A stretch of DNA of 50,745 nt. It comes from Lachnospiraceae bacterium. GTDB taxonomy: Bacteria; Bacillota; Clostridia; Lachnospirales; Lachnospiraceae. The notes beneath the pieces are model-generated. The model was not told the DNA's origin and searched no databases. It worked only from the letters and a program-made list of their open reading frames with translations. The stretch's first letter is position 1; each line of letters begins with the position of its first letter. Positions 40,621-48,201 of this stretch are shown piece by piece. The stretch is from the NCBI GenBank assembly GCA_022787145.1, contig JALFVM010000194.1:1-50745 (forward strand). Reading direction: 5' to 3'. The position numbers and the translations under genes are program-made.

Positions 40621-41103
40621 TCAGTGCGTATGGGAATTGACGGAAGCAGAAATTCGTTTGTCAAAATCCAGCACGATATTTTTTTCGACTGCTTCTACGC
40701 CGTGAAGCTTCTGCAGCAGTTCCATCAAAGGCTGTGTGTAGGGAGTGATAAATGTATTCTCTCCCTCTCCCCACAGCAGCGTGGCATGGCGATTTCCAAT
40801 CTCGTAACATACTTTTGCGACCATATGCGGATGATCCTCTCTCACATGCACTTCGATGACTTTACACGGTAAAATAGAAGCAGCCAGAATCTGTTCCTCA
40901 TCCATATAGAACACATCACCGGTACGGATTCCCTGCGTCAGAACCGAGTCCTCAAGGCGAAGCCCCACTTCCACGCCGGCTCTGCTTGTCTTTTTGTGAA
41001 TTTTCTTGAATGCTTCATCCCACTCAAAATCCACATAGTCAATCTTTTTATCTCCAGAATCAGCCAGTTCTTTCAGATTACACAAAATTTTTTCACATAA
41101 CAT
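40621..41103 (-). CDS. ureE: Urease nickel chaperone UreE
   Basis: The 160-residue protein fits UreE: an N-terminal peptide-binding domain (VGLRLEDSVLTQGIRTGDVFYMDEEQ) and a C-terminal metal domain (CYEIGNRHATLLWGEGENTFITPY, with the conserved His). The C-terminus has only SHTH rather than a long His-rich tail, so its nickel store is small. AGGAG precedes ATG 41103. Confidence 0.94.
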   Translation of the reverse strand: MLCEKILCNLKELADSGDKKIDYVDFEWDEAFKKIHKKTSRAGVEVGLRLEDSVLTQGIRTGDVFYMDEEQILAASILPCKVIEVHVREDHPHMVAKVCYEIGNRHATLLWGEGENTFITPYTQPLMELLQKLHGVEAVEKNIVLDFDKRISASVNSHTH

Positions 41104-41113
41104 AATTGTTCTC

Positions 41114-41620
41114 CTACCATACATTGAGCAGTAGCATAACACCAGGAATCCATGCTGTCACGATGCCTTCAAAAACCTGCAGGCATGGTACAAATTTTCC
41201 AAGCTTTTTGCCCATGATATCTTCCACAAATGCAGTTCCCCAGAGGATTGCCCACAGATACCAGATGGCCGCCCATCTCCAGTCCGGTGTGATATTCCAG
41301 GACGGAATTCCGACAAAACCTTCCATGGTTCCGAAAATCACCGCATTGACTGCGACAAATGTGGAAAACCATGCAAACGGTTTTGTATTCAGATGAAACA
41401 GGTTGTTTGCAGCTACAAATAAGTAAGTGAACCCAAACAGCAGACCGGTTCCAGCTGCGTAATAATTGCCCTGCACAAGACTCGTAAAATTGATAAACAG
41501 GGACAGCACACCTGTAAAAATATTCATGACTGCTGCCGACTTTCCATCAATTTTTCCCAATGCACAGACTCCGTTGTTGATCAGGACAATTCCCACAAAC
41601 AGTAAACAAACACCTAACAT
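41114..41620 (-). CDS. ureI: UreI/AmiS urea channel
   Basis: The 168-residue membrane protein has six hydrophobic segments with UreI/AmiS family features (LLFVGIVLINNGV at the start, LLFGFTYLFVAANNLF, PSWNITPDWRWAAIWYLWAILWGTAFVED). It should let urea (or a short amide) diffuse in. A pH-gating function as in Helicobacter cannot be judged; the His-rich periplasmic loop of that protein is not apparent. It lies between ureC and ureE with a GGAGG site. Confidence 0.92.
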   Translation of the reverse strand: MLGVCLLFVGIVLINNGVCALGKIDGKSAAVMNIFTGVLSLFINFTSLVQGNYYAAGTGLLFGFTYLFVAANNLFHLNTKPFAWFSTFVAVNAVIFGTMEGFVGIPSWNITPDWRWAAIWYLWAILWGTAFVEDIMGKKLGKFVPCLQVFEGIVTAWIPGVMLLLNVW

Positions 41621-41644
41621 AACCTTTTTCCTCCAATGCTGTCT

Positions 41645-43366
41645 TTAGAATAAATTGTAAAGCTGTGTCAGCGGCAGTTTCTTTGCCGGTTTGGAAGTGA
41701 TCGCCTCTCCGTCCGCTTTTACTTCATAAGTTTCCGGATCTACCGTGATCTCTGGTGTTCCGCAGTTGTATTTCATATCTTTTTTGCCGATGTTTCTGCA
41801 GTTTTCCACAGGAACTACCGTTTTTTCCAGACCATACTTTTCTTTTACGTTCTCTTCCATCGCAGCTTTTGATACGAATGTCAGACAAGTACCGCATTTT
41901 GCCTTTCCATCAGCCCCGAACATGTGCTGATAGAGAACCGGCTGTGTGGTAGGAATGGATGCATTGGCATCTCCCATCTTGGATGCAGTGATCATACCGC
42001 CTTTGATGATGATGTCTGGTTTTACGCCAAAGAATGCCGGATTCCAGAGCACAAGGTCTGCAAATTTTCCTTCTTCTACAGAACCAACGTATTTGGAAAT
42101 TCCATGGGTAATTGCCGGGTTGATGGTGTATTTCGCAATATAACGTTTTACACGGAAATTGTCGTTGCCGTGTCCTTCATCCTCAAGAAGTGCACCTCTT
42201 TCATCTTTCATTTTGCTTGCCGTCTGCCATGTTCTTGTGATAACCTCACCGATACGCCCCATTGCCTGAGAGTCCGAACTCATCATACTGAATACGCCCA
42301 TATCATGTAAGACATCCTCTGCTGCAATCGTCTCAGGACGGATACGAGAATCTGCAAACGCCACATCCTCCGGAATCTTTTTATCCAGATGATGGCATAC
42401 CATCAACATATCCAGATGCTCATCCAGTGTATTAACGGTAAACGGCATCGTTGGGTTTGTGGAAGATGGCAGTACGTTTGCAGATGCCGCAGCTTTGATA
42501 ATATCCGGTGCATGTCCGCCGCCGGCACCTTCCGTATGATATGTATGAATGGTTCTTCCTGCAATCGCATCTAACGTATCTTCCACACATCCGCCTTCAT
42601 TCAAGGTATCTGTGTGAATGGCAACCTGTACATCGTACTCATCTGCCACATTCAGGCAATGATCAATGACAGCCGGTGTTGCTCCCCAGTCCTCGTGGAT
42701 CTTCAGTCCCATAGCTCCCGCTTTCACCTGCTCTGCAAGAGGTCCCTCATCGGAACAGTTTCCTTTGCCGAGGAAGCCAAGATTCATCGGATATTCCTCT
42801 GCCGCCTGCAGCATTTTCTCAATATTCCATGGTCCCGGTGTACAAGTTGTCGCATTTGTTCCATCTGCCGGTCCGGTTCCTCCTCCAATCATGGTTGTCA
42901 CGCCGGAATACAGAGCACAGTCAATCTGCTGCGGACAGATAAAGTGAATATGTGTATCAATACCTCCAGCTGTCACAATCATGCCCTCACCAGCCAGAGC
43001 CTCTGTCGATGCTCCAACTGTCATTCCCGGTGTCACACCGTCCATAATTGCCGGATTTCCGGCTTTTCCGATTCCTTTGATTTTTCCATCTTTGATTCCG
43101 ATATCTGCTTTTATAATTCCTGTGTAATCCAGAATCAGTGCATTGGTGATCACAAGATCGAGATCACCATCGCTGCTCTTTGTCTTTACGGACTGTCCCA
43201 TTCCGTCACGGATTGTCTTGCCGCCTCCAAACTTGATTTCATCTCCGTAATGGGTGTAATCTTTTTCCACCTCGATCACAAGGCTTGTATCTGCCAGTCT
43301 TACTTTATCCCCTACGGTAGGACCGTACATTGCTGCATATTTTTCTCCGGAAATCTTTACACTCAT
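41645..43366 (-). CDS. ureC: Urease alpha subunit UreC
   Basis: The 573-residue catalytic subunit hydrolyses urea to ammonia and carbamate. Nickel ligands are present: the HxH in [11 protein letters not shown], the carbamylated Lys in [10 protein letters not shown], the His in [12 protein letters not shown], a later His in [15 protein letters not shown] and the Asp in [11 protein letters not shown]. The flap has [22 protein letters not shown] with the catalytic His. Length and motifs are canonical. AGGAGG precedes the start. Confidence 0.98.
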   Translation of the reverse strand: MSVKISGEKYAAMYGPTVGDKVRLADTSLVIEVEKDYTHYGDEIKFGGGKTIRDGMGQSVKTKSSDGDLDLVITNALILDYTGIIKADIGIKDGKIKGIGKAGNPAIMDGVTPGMTVGASTEALAGEGMIVTAGGIDTHIHFICPQQIDCALYSGVTTMIGGGTGPADGTNATTCTPGPWNIEKMLQAAEEYPMNLGFLGKGNCSDEGPLAEQVKAGAMGLKIHEDWGATPAVIDHCLNVADEYDVQVAIHTDTLNEGGCVEDTLDAIAGRTIHTYHTEGAGGGHAPDIIKAAASANVLPSSTNPTMPFTVNTLDEHLDMLMVCHHLDKKIPEDVAFADSRIRPETIAAEDVLHDMGVFSMMSSDSQAMGRIGEVITRTWQTASKMKDERGALLEDEGHGNDNFRVKRYIAKYTINPAITHGISKYVGSVEEGKFADLVLWNPAFFGVKPDIIIKGGMITASKMGDANASIPTTQPVLYQHMFGADGKAKCGTCLTFVSKAAMEENVKEKYGLEKTVVPVENCRNIGKKDMKYNCGTPEITVDPETYEVKADGEAITSKPAKKLPLTQLYNLF

Positions 43367-43378
43367 ACTTTTCGCCTC

Positions 43379-43741
43379 CTATTCCAAAAATCCTTTTCTG
43401 CCTGCTGTCTCCAAAGATGCCTTTTTCGTTGCCTCGGATACCTGCGCACAAGTCAGGTCATTGAGTCCAAATACCCGCTTTGTTCCTCCGATTTCTGTCA
43501 GCTGCACCTTCTTTTCCTCACCCGGCTCAAATCGAACAGAAGTGCCGGACGGGATATCCAGATGATATCCATATGCCTTCTCTCTGTCAAATTTCAGGCA
43601 GCGATTTACCTCAAAAAAATGAAAATGAGACCCGACCTGTACCGGTCTGTCTCCTGCATTGGCTACCATAATTTCTATTGTATTTTTTCCTTCGTTTAAT
43701 ATAATCTCTCTGTCTAAAGGAATGATTTCTCCAATCTTCAT
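43379..43741 (-). CDS. ureB: Urease beta subunit UreB
   Basis: The 120-residue subunit has the family pattern [54 protein letters not shown]. Separate ureA and ureB genes are the usual arrangement outside Helicobacter. Confidence 0.97.
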   Translation of the reverse strand: MKIGEIIPLDREIILNEGKNTIEIMVANAGDRPVQVGSHFHFFEVNRCLKFDREKAYGYHLDIPSGTSVRFEPGEEKKVQLTEIGGTKRVFGLNDLTCAQVSEATKKASLETAGRKGFLE

Positions 43742-43753
43742 ACTCGTCTCCTC

Positions 43754-44056
43754 CTACTGAATGGGATCGTGAACAGTTACCAGTTTCGTTCCGTCCGGAA
43801 AAGTCGCTTCCACCTGTACCTCATGAACCATATCTGCGACTCCGTCCATCACATCCTCTTTCTTCAAAATGGTTCTGCCAAGCTGCATCAGCTCCACAAC
43901 ATCCTTTCCATCTCTCGCCAGTTCCAGAAGTTCGGAACTGATATAGGCAACGGACTCCACATAATTCAGCTTTAATCCTCTGTCTTTTCTTTCCTTCGCA
44001 AGCATTCCTGCCATATGGAGCATCAACTTCTCCTGTTCCTTGGGATTTAACCTCAT
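43754..44056 (-). CDS. ureA: Urease gamma subunit UreA
   Basis: The 100-residue subunit is the standard length, with [12 protein letters not shown] at the start, [15 protein letters not shown] and [20 protein letters not shown] at the end. ATG 44056 is chosen since the family starts there and AGGAGG lies 8 bases upstream; an upstream in-frame ATG at 44089 falls in the terminator-like leader. Confidence 0.97.
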   Translation of the reverse strand: MRLNPKEQEKLMLHMAGMLAKERKDRGLKLNYVESVAYISSELLELARDGKDVVELMQLGRTILKKEDVMDGVADMVHEVQVEATFPDGTKLVTVHDPIQ

Positions 44057-44090
44057 ACGATTTTCCTCCTTTATTCCGTATAAATACAAA

Positions 44091-44132
44091 AAGCGAGGAC
44101 AACGCCATCGCCTGACAACGTTGTCCTCGCTT
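44091..44132 (-). promoter_or_regulatory. Terminator-like hairpin in the ure leader
   Basis: A perfect 14-bp stem, AAGCGAGGACAACG (44091-44104) with CGTTGTCCTCGCTT (44119-44132), is followed by TTTTTGT on the minus strand. It starts only a few bases after the expected transcription start and ends just before the ureA ribosome site. It also marks the end of alaX. It may be an attenuator or a 5' stabilising hairpin. Confidence 0.75.
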
Positions 44133-44142
44133 AATGATGTGT

Positions 44143-44171
44143 ATTATAGCAATTAATTTATATTCTGTCAA
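44143..44171 (-). promoter_or_regulatory. Consensus promoter of the urease operon
   Basis: On the minus strand TTGACA (44166-44171) and TATAAT (44143-44148) are separated by 17 bases, with TG one base before the -10. All twelve core bases match consensus, so this is the strongest promoter in the window. The -35 lies inside the 3' end of alaX. Confidence 0.85.
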
Positions 44172-45336
44172 CATGCTTTTTCTGAAAAAAATCTTCGATT
44201 TCTGTTTTCTTCGCCATAACACTTCCCTGCGCAAAGAATGGTTTTCCGCCTCCTCGGCCATGCAAAGTCTGGTTCATTTCTTTGACAAAAGCGCGCAAAT
44301 CTCCGTCTTTTTCTCCAATTCCGTATTTGTAGCCCTGCTCGTCATTTCCAGAAAAAACAGCACATCGACCACCACAGATTTCCATCACAGCTACCGCCAG
44401 CTTACGAACACTGTCCGGAACCAGTTCTTGCTCAAACAACAGCACATCGCCTGCATCTTTCAGAGATTCTGCCTTCTGTACAAAAATCTCCTGCTCCATC
44501 TGATTCATACGAAAACGCATGTTTTCTTCCGTTTCTTTCAAATGTGACACAGCATCTGCCGTCTCTCCCGGTTTGGCTGACAGCATGACAGAAATCTGCT
44601 GATTCTGTGTGCAGATATCATTTACATACTCCAAGGCTTTCTTTCCACAGACCATCTCCATGCGCACACCACCACGGAATTTGTGCAGGGAAATCAACTT
44701 GATCAGACCGATTTCGCCGGAGTGACTGACATGTGTTCCACAGCAGGCACACACGTCCGCACCCGGAAAGGTCACAATCCGCACCCGTCCATGCAGTTCT
44801 TTTTTACTTCGATACTGCAAAAGTTTGACTTCTTCCTCCGAGTACAGGCGGATATCGACCGGCACATTGTTCCATACAACCTCATTGGCACGAAGTTCCA
44901 GAAGCTTCCTATCCTCCACAGAAAATTCGCCGGAAAAATCAACCGTCATCCTGTCACTGCTCATGTGAAATCCGACATTTTCAAAGCCAAATTTTTCATG
45001 CACCAGTCCGCTCACAATGTGCTCCCCGGAATGATTCTGCATCAGACTGAAACGATAATCCCAGTCAATCCTTCCCACGATTGTTGTGCCAGGCTCCAGG
45101 AATCGATCGGCATAATGCACCACCTCGCCATTTTTTTCATGCGTATCTGAAATCACAACCAGTTCCTGTTCCATCGTAATCAGCACGCCATGATCTCCGG
45201 GCTGGCCACCGCCCTCCGGATAAAAAGCTGTCCGATTCAGCACGATCTCATAGCCATGCTTTCCCTCACGACAGTCCGTAACCTCTGCAAAAAATTCTCT
45301 GCAATATACATCCTTATAATATAATCGTTCCGTCAT
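44158..45336 (-). CDS. Alanyl-tRNA editing protein (AlaX with DHHA1 domain)
   Basis: The 392-residue protein hydrolyses mischarged Ser- or Gly-tRNA(Ala) in trans. It starts TERLYYKDVY like AlaX proteins and has the tRNA second additional domain metal site NHSGEHIVSGLVH with CACCGTHV. The C-terminal DHHA1 domain carries GRGGGKPFFAQGS. ATG 45336 matches the usual AlaX start, while ATG 45351 is possible; neither has a clear ribosome site, suggesting coupling to the upstream siroheme reductase gene, 9-24 bases away. Confidence 0.9.
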   Translation of the reverse strand: MTERLYYKDVYCREFFAEVTDCREGKHGYEIVLNRTAFYPEGGGQPGDHGVLITMEQELVVISDTHEKNGEVVHYADRFLEPGTTIVGRIDWDYRFSLMQNHSGEHIVSGLVHEKFGFENVGFHMSSDRMTVDFSGEFSVEDRKLLELRANEVVWNNVPVDIRLYSEEEVKLLQYRSKKELHGRVRIVTFPGADVCACCGTHVSHSGEIGLIKLISLHKFRGGVRMEMVCGKKALEYVNDICTQNQQISVMLSAKPGETADAVSHLKETEENMRFRMNQMEQEIFVQKAESLKDAGDVLLFEQELVPDSVRKLAVAVMEICGGRCAVFSGNDEQGYKYGIGEKDGDLRAFVKEMNQTLHGRGGGKPFFAQGSVMAKKTEIEDFFQKKHVDRI

Positions 45337-45360
45337 GTCATTTACACACATATAATTCTT

Positions 45361-46899
45361 TTAAGCAAGATATTCCTCTGCAATTTTTTTGATTCCATCC
45401 GGATTTTGTGAATACCAAACCTCAAAATTCAATCCACTCTCTGCCACAGCTTTTCCAAGCTTCACCAGAAATTCCGGAATTTTTTCTTCTACAATTGCTC
45501 CTAATTCCTCACCAAGAACTTCCTGACCCTGTTTTTCGTTTCCATCAACATAAAGTACATATGCAGACTGTACTTTTCCATCCACTTTCTTTGATGCGCC
45601 GCGGAATCCGATTGCTCCAACCTGATGTGTTCCGCAGGAAGACGGACATCCGGAAATATGAATCTGTGGCAGTGCTCCATCCGGAATCTGTACCTCTCTC
45701 ACTGCTTTCACACAAGCATTTAACAATCCCTGGGAATCGCGAAGACCAACCTGACACGTAACAGCTCCGATACAGCTTACAGAACTTTCAAATACGGTCT
45801 TTGCAGTATCTTCCTCTGTAATCTCCAGAACCTGTTTTGCCTCTTCAGCAGTCAGATTGACGATATACGCACTCTCATCCGGTGAAAGACGCATCTGTAC
45901 ATCTTCCATAGACGCGAGCGCATCACTCAGTTTGCAGAAAACATCCACATCCGGCTGTCCACCGATCGGATGCCATACAACGGTATAAAGTCCCGACTGC
46001 TTCTGTGCTTTCACGCGACTGCTTTCCATTGTTTCTCGTGTACCCGTCTTTGTGATTACAGAAGGTGTAATGCTGCATCTGAGATCTTCCGGTCCATCCA
46101 GAACTTCCTGCAATTTTTCCAAATAAGCTTCCTTATATTTTTCTGCTCCGCCAAGTGCTTCCTGCATGTAGCGGGTACGTGCTTTTCCTCTGTTTTCATA
46201 ATTTCCATAAGCACGGAAGGTCAGCCACATCGCCTTGATATAATACAAGAACATTTCCGGCTCAATTCCTTCTGCAACTTTCACTCCCATGCGTGGATTG
46301 TTGCCAAGACCGCCTGCGCTGTATACATCAAATTTTCCATCTGCAGTTGCCGCAAATCCCAGATCACGGAACGTTGCATGCGGCAGGTTTGCCGGTGAAT
46401 TCGAAAAGCAAACTTTTAATTTTCTCGGCATTTTTTCTGCCAAAATAAAGTCCATCAGATATTCCCCTGCTTTTTCAGCATAAGGCATCACATCGAAATA
46501 TTCCTCTTCCACGCCGGAAAGAGGGGAACACATCACGTTACGCGGAAAATCTCCGCCGCCTCCCATTGTTACAATACCGGCATCCAGAGCGCCTTCCATA
46601 ATCGGATATACCTGCTCTTTTGTAAGATCGTGCAGCTGAATCGCCTCACATGTTGTAAAATGCATTCTCTTTACGCCATATTTGCGAATTGCATCGGCTG
46701 TAAACTGCATTTTTTCCTTTGTCACACATCCGGCTGTCATACGCAGACGAAGCATACTTGCCTGTCCGCCCTTCTGCGCATAGCTTCCATAAAGTCCGGA
46801 AAATCCTTTATAATCGCCTTTGCTCAAAGTTCCATTGTAAAATTGTTCTGTTTTTTCTTTAAATTCCGGTAAATACTGTTTCCAATCCTGTGCTTTCAT
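45361..46899 (-). CDS. Siroheme nitrite/sulfite reductase
   Basis: The 512-residue protein has two ferredoxin-like halves and the siroheme/4Fe-4S cysteine motifs SSVSCIGAVTCQVG and ISGCPSSCGTHQVGAIGF, with the siroheme-binding MLRLRMTAGCVTKEKM region. It makes a six-electron reduction of sulfite to sulfide or nitrite to ammonia; sequence alone does not choose. Its ATG overlaps the moaE-like stop codon (ATGA), so the two are coupled. AAGGAG precedes the start. Confidence 0.9.
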   Translation of the reverse strand: MKAQDWKQYLPEFKEKTEQFYNGTLSKGDYKGFSGLYGSYAQKGGQASMLRLRMTAGCVTKEKMQFTADAIRKYGVKRMHFTTCEAIQLHDLTKEQVYPIMEGALDAGIVTMGGGGDFPRNVMCSPLSGVEEEYFDVMPYAEKAGEYLMDFILAEKMPRKLKVCFSNSPANLPHATFRDLGFAATADGKFDVYSAGGLGNNPRMGVKVAEGIEPEMFLYYIKAMWLTFRAYGNYENRGKARTRYMQEALGGAEKYKEAYLEKLQEVLDGPEDLRCSITPSVITKTGTRETMESSRVKAQKQSGLYTVVWHPIGGQPDVDVFCKLSDALASMEDVQMRLSPDESAYIVNLTAEEAKQVLEITEEDTAKTVFESSVSCIGAVTCQVGLRDSQGLLNACVKAVREVQIPDGALPQIHISGCPSSCGTHQVGAIGFRGASKKVDGKVQSAYVLYVDGNEKQGQEVLGEELGAIVEEKIPEFLVKLGKAVAESGLNFEVWYSQNPDGIKKIAEEYLA

Positions 46900-47312
46900 T
46901 CTTCTAGCTCCTTTTCTATTACACATTCGTTCTTAATTCTTCCCACCAGGCTTTGCAGTGCTTCCACCACATGAGGACGAATATCTCCACCGATCAGCAC
47001 ATACATAATATCATCTCCAACCTGAAGTGTTCCCTCATTCAGCCATACTCTGATATAAAAGATTCCTTCCATCTGATACGTATCGGCAATCGCGGCATCT
47101 ACCTTTTCCTGATCATAGGAAAATAACATGCCGGTCACAGGTCTGGTATCCTGCGCACCTTCCCGCACTTTCGCTCTGGCAGTCTGGCGGACGATACCAT
47201 TATGCGTCAGATACATACCTATTTTCGGTGCACTCTCATGTGTTTTTGCCTCTTTTAGCCATTCGTCCATGGAAGGCACTTTTTTGCTTGTCCATAACTT
47301 TTCCTCCTGCAT
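46896..47312 (-). CDS. MoaE-like protein
   Basis: The 138-residue protein has a MoaE-like core: GMYLTHNGIVRQTARAKVREG, then the strand LFSYDQEKVDAAI and IFYIRVWLNEGTLQVGDDIMYVLIGGDIRPHVVEALQSLVGRIKNECVIEKE. In true MoaE, conserved residues add sulfur to precursor Z. Here the central HRxG motif reads WLNEG and the C-terminal KxE region is altered, so it is divergent and may not be a molybdopterin synthase subunit. Coupling to the siroheme reductase suggests a role with that enzyme. Confidence 0.72.
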   Translation of the reverse strand: MQEEKLWTSKKVPSMDEWLKEAKTHESAPKIGMYLTHNGIVRQTARAKVREGAQDTRPVTGMLFSYDQEKVDAAIADTYQMEGIFYIRVWLNEGTLQVGDDIMYVLIGGDIRPHVVEALQSLVGRIKNECVIEKELEE

Positions 47313-47335
47313 TTTCTATTTCCTTTCTTTTTCCA

Positions 47336-48187
47336 TTAATTGTCTCCTGCATGTTTAAAATCATTAAGATGCACATCCAACTGCGGATACGGTATGCGAA
47401 CGTCCTCCGCATCAAATGCTTCTTTAATTTTTTCATTCATTCGCCATTTTGTCTTCCAATAATCATCGGTAGACACCCAGGCACGAAAACCAATAATCAC
47501 CGCACTATCCGCCAGTTCATCCACAAACACATCCATCTCCATATCTGATTTGATGGAACTGTCCTCATGCAGAAGCCGCTCCAGAATTTCCTTGGCAGTT
47601 TTGATACTGGATTCATAAGAAATTCCAACCTTAATCTCCAACTTTCGATTGTCCTTTCCAGTTACGTTCGTCACACAGCTGTTTGACAACGTTCCATTTG
47701 GCACCACAATCGTTTTGTTATCAACGGTAGCCATTGTCGTATAGAAAATTTCTATTTTCAGAATGCTTCCCTCTATTCCAGAAGTGCCCACAATGATATA
47801 ATCTCCAACCTGATAGGGTCGAAATACAAGAATCATAATACCGCCCACCAGATTTGTCAGACCACCCTGCAAAGCAAGACCAAGAGTAAGACCAGACGTT
47901 CCGAGCACTGTCGCGATCGACGTCTCTTTCACTCCAAAGTTTGTTATAATATTAAGCACCAACAGCACATACAAAACCACCTTACAAATGGACACCAGAA
48001 ACTGAATGACTCCCGTATCGATGTTTGCCTTCTCTAAAGATGCCTTCATCAGCCGAATCAGCCACCGGATTGCCCGCACACCCACATAAAAAACAAGAAT
48101 AGAAATCACAACTTTAAAACAAAATTGTGCAATTTCCGGCAATTGGCCGCCAAAATAACTGACTGTTTTCTCTATCAAATGATTCAT
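47336..48187 (-). CDS. MscS family mechanosensitive channel
   Basis: The 283-residue protein has three N-terminal membrane helices. The pore-lining third is GTSGLTLGLALQGGLTNLVGGIMILVFRPYQVGDYI (about residues 95-130), followed by the beta domain VDNKTIVVPNGTLSNSCVTN and the alpha/beta cage. It relieves turgor in osmotic downshift. It lies 14 bases after the GlgB-like gene. Confidence 0.93.
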   Translation of the reverse strand: MNHLIEKTVSYFGGQLPEIAQFCFKVVISILVFYVGVRAIRWLIRLMKASLEKANIDTGVIQFLVSICKVVLYVLLVLNIITNFGVKETSIATVLGTSGLTLGLALQGGLTNLVGGIMILVFRPYQVGDYIIVGTSGIEGSILKIEIFYTTMATVDNKTIVVPNGTLSNSCVTNVTGKDNRKLEIKVGISYESSIKTAKEILERLLHEDSSIKSDMEMDVFVDELADSAVIIGFRAWVSTDDYWKTKWRMNEKIKEAFDAEDVRIPYPQLDVHLNDFKHAGDN

Positions 48188-48201
48188 GTGTTTTTCCTTT
48201 T

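Noticed and set aside
42614-43699. 361-residue plus-strand open frame
   Set aside because: It is antisense to ureC and ureB, is rich in Cys/His/Ser as shadow frames are, and has no promoter or ribosome site.
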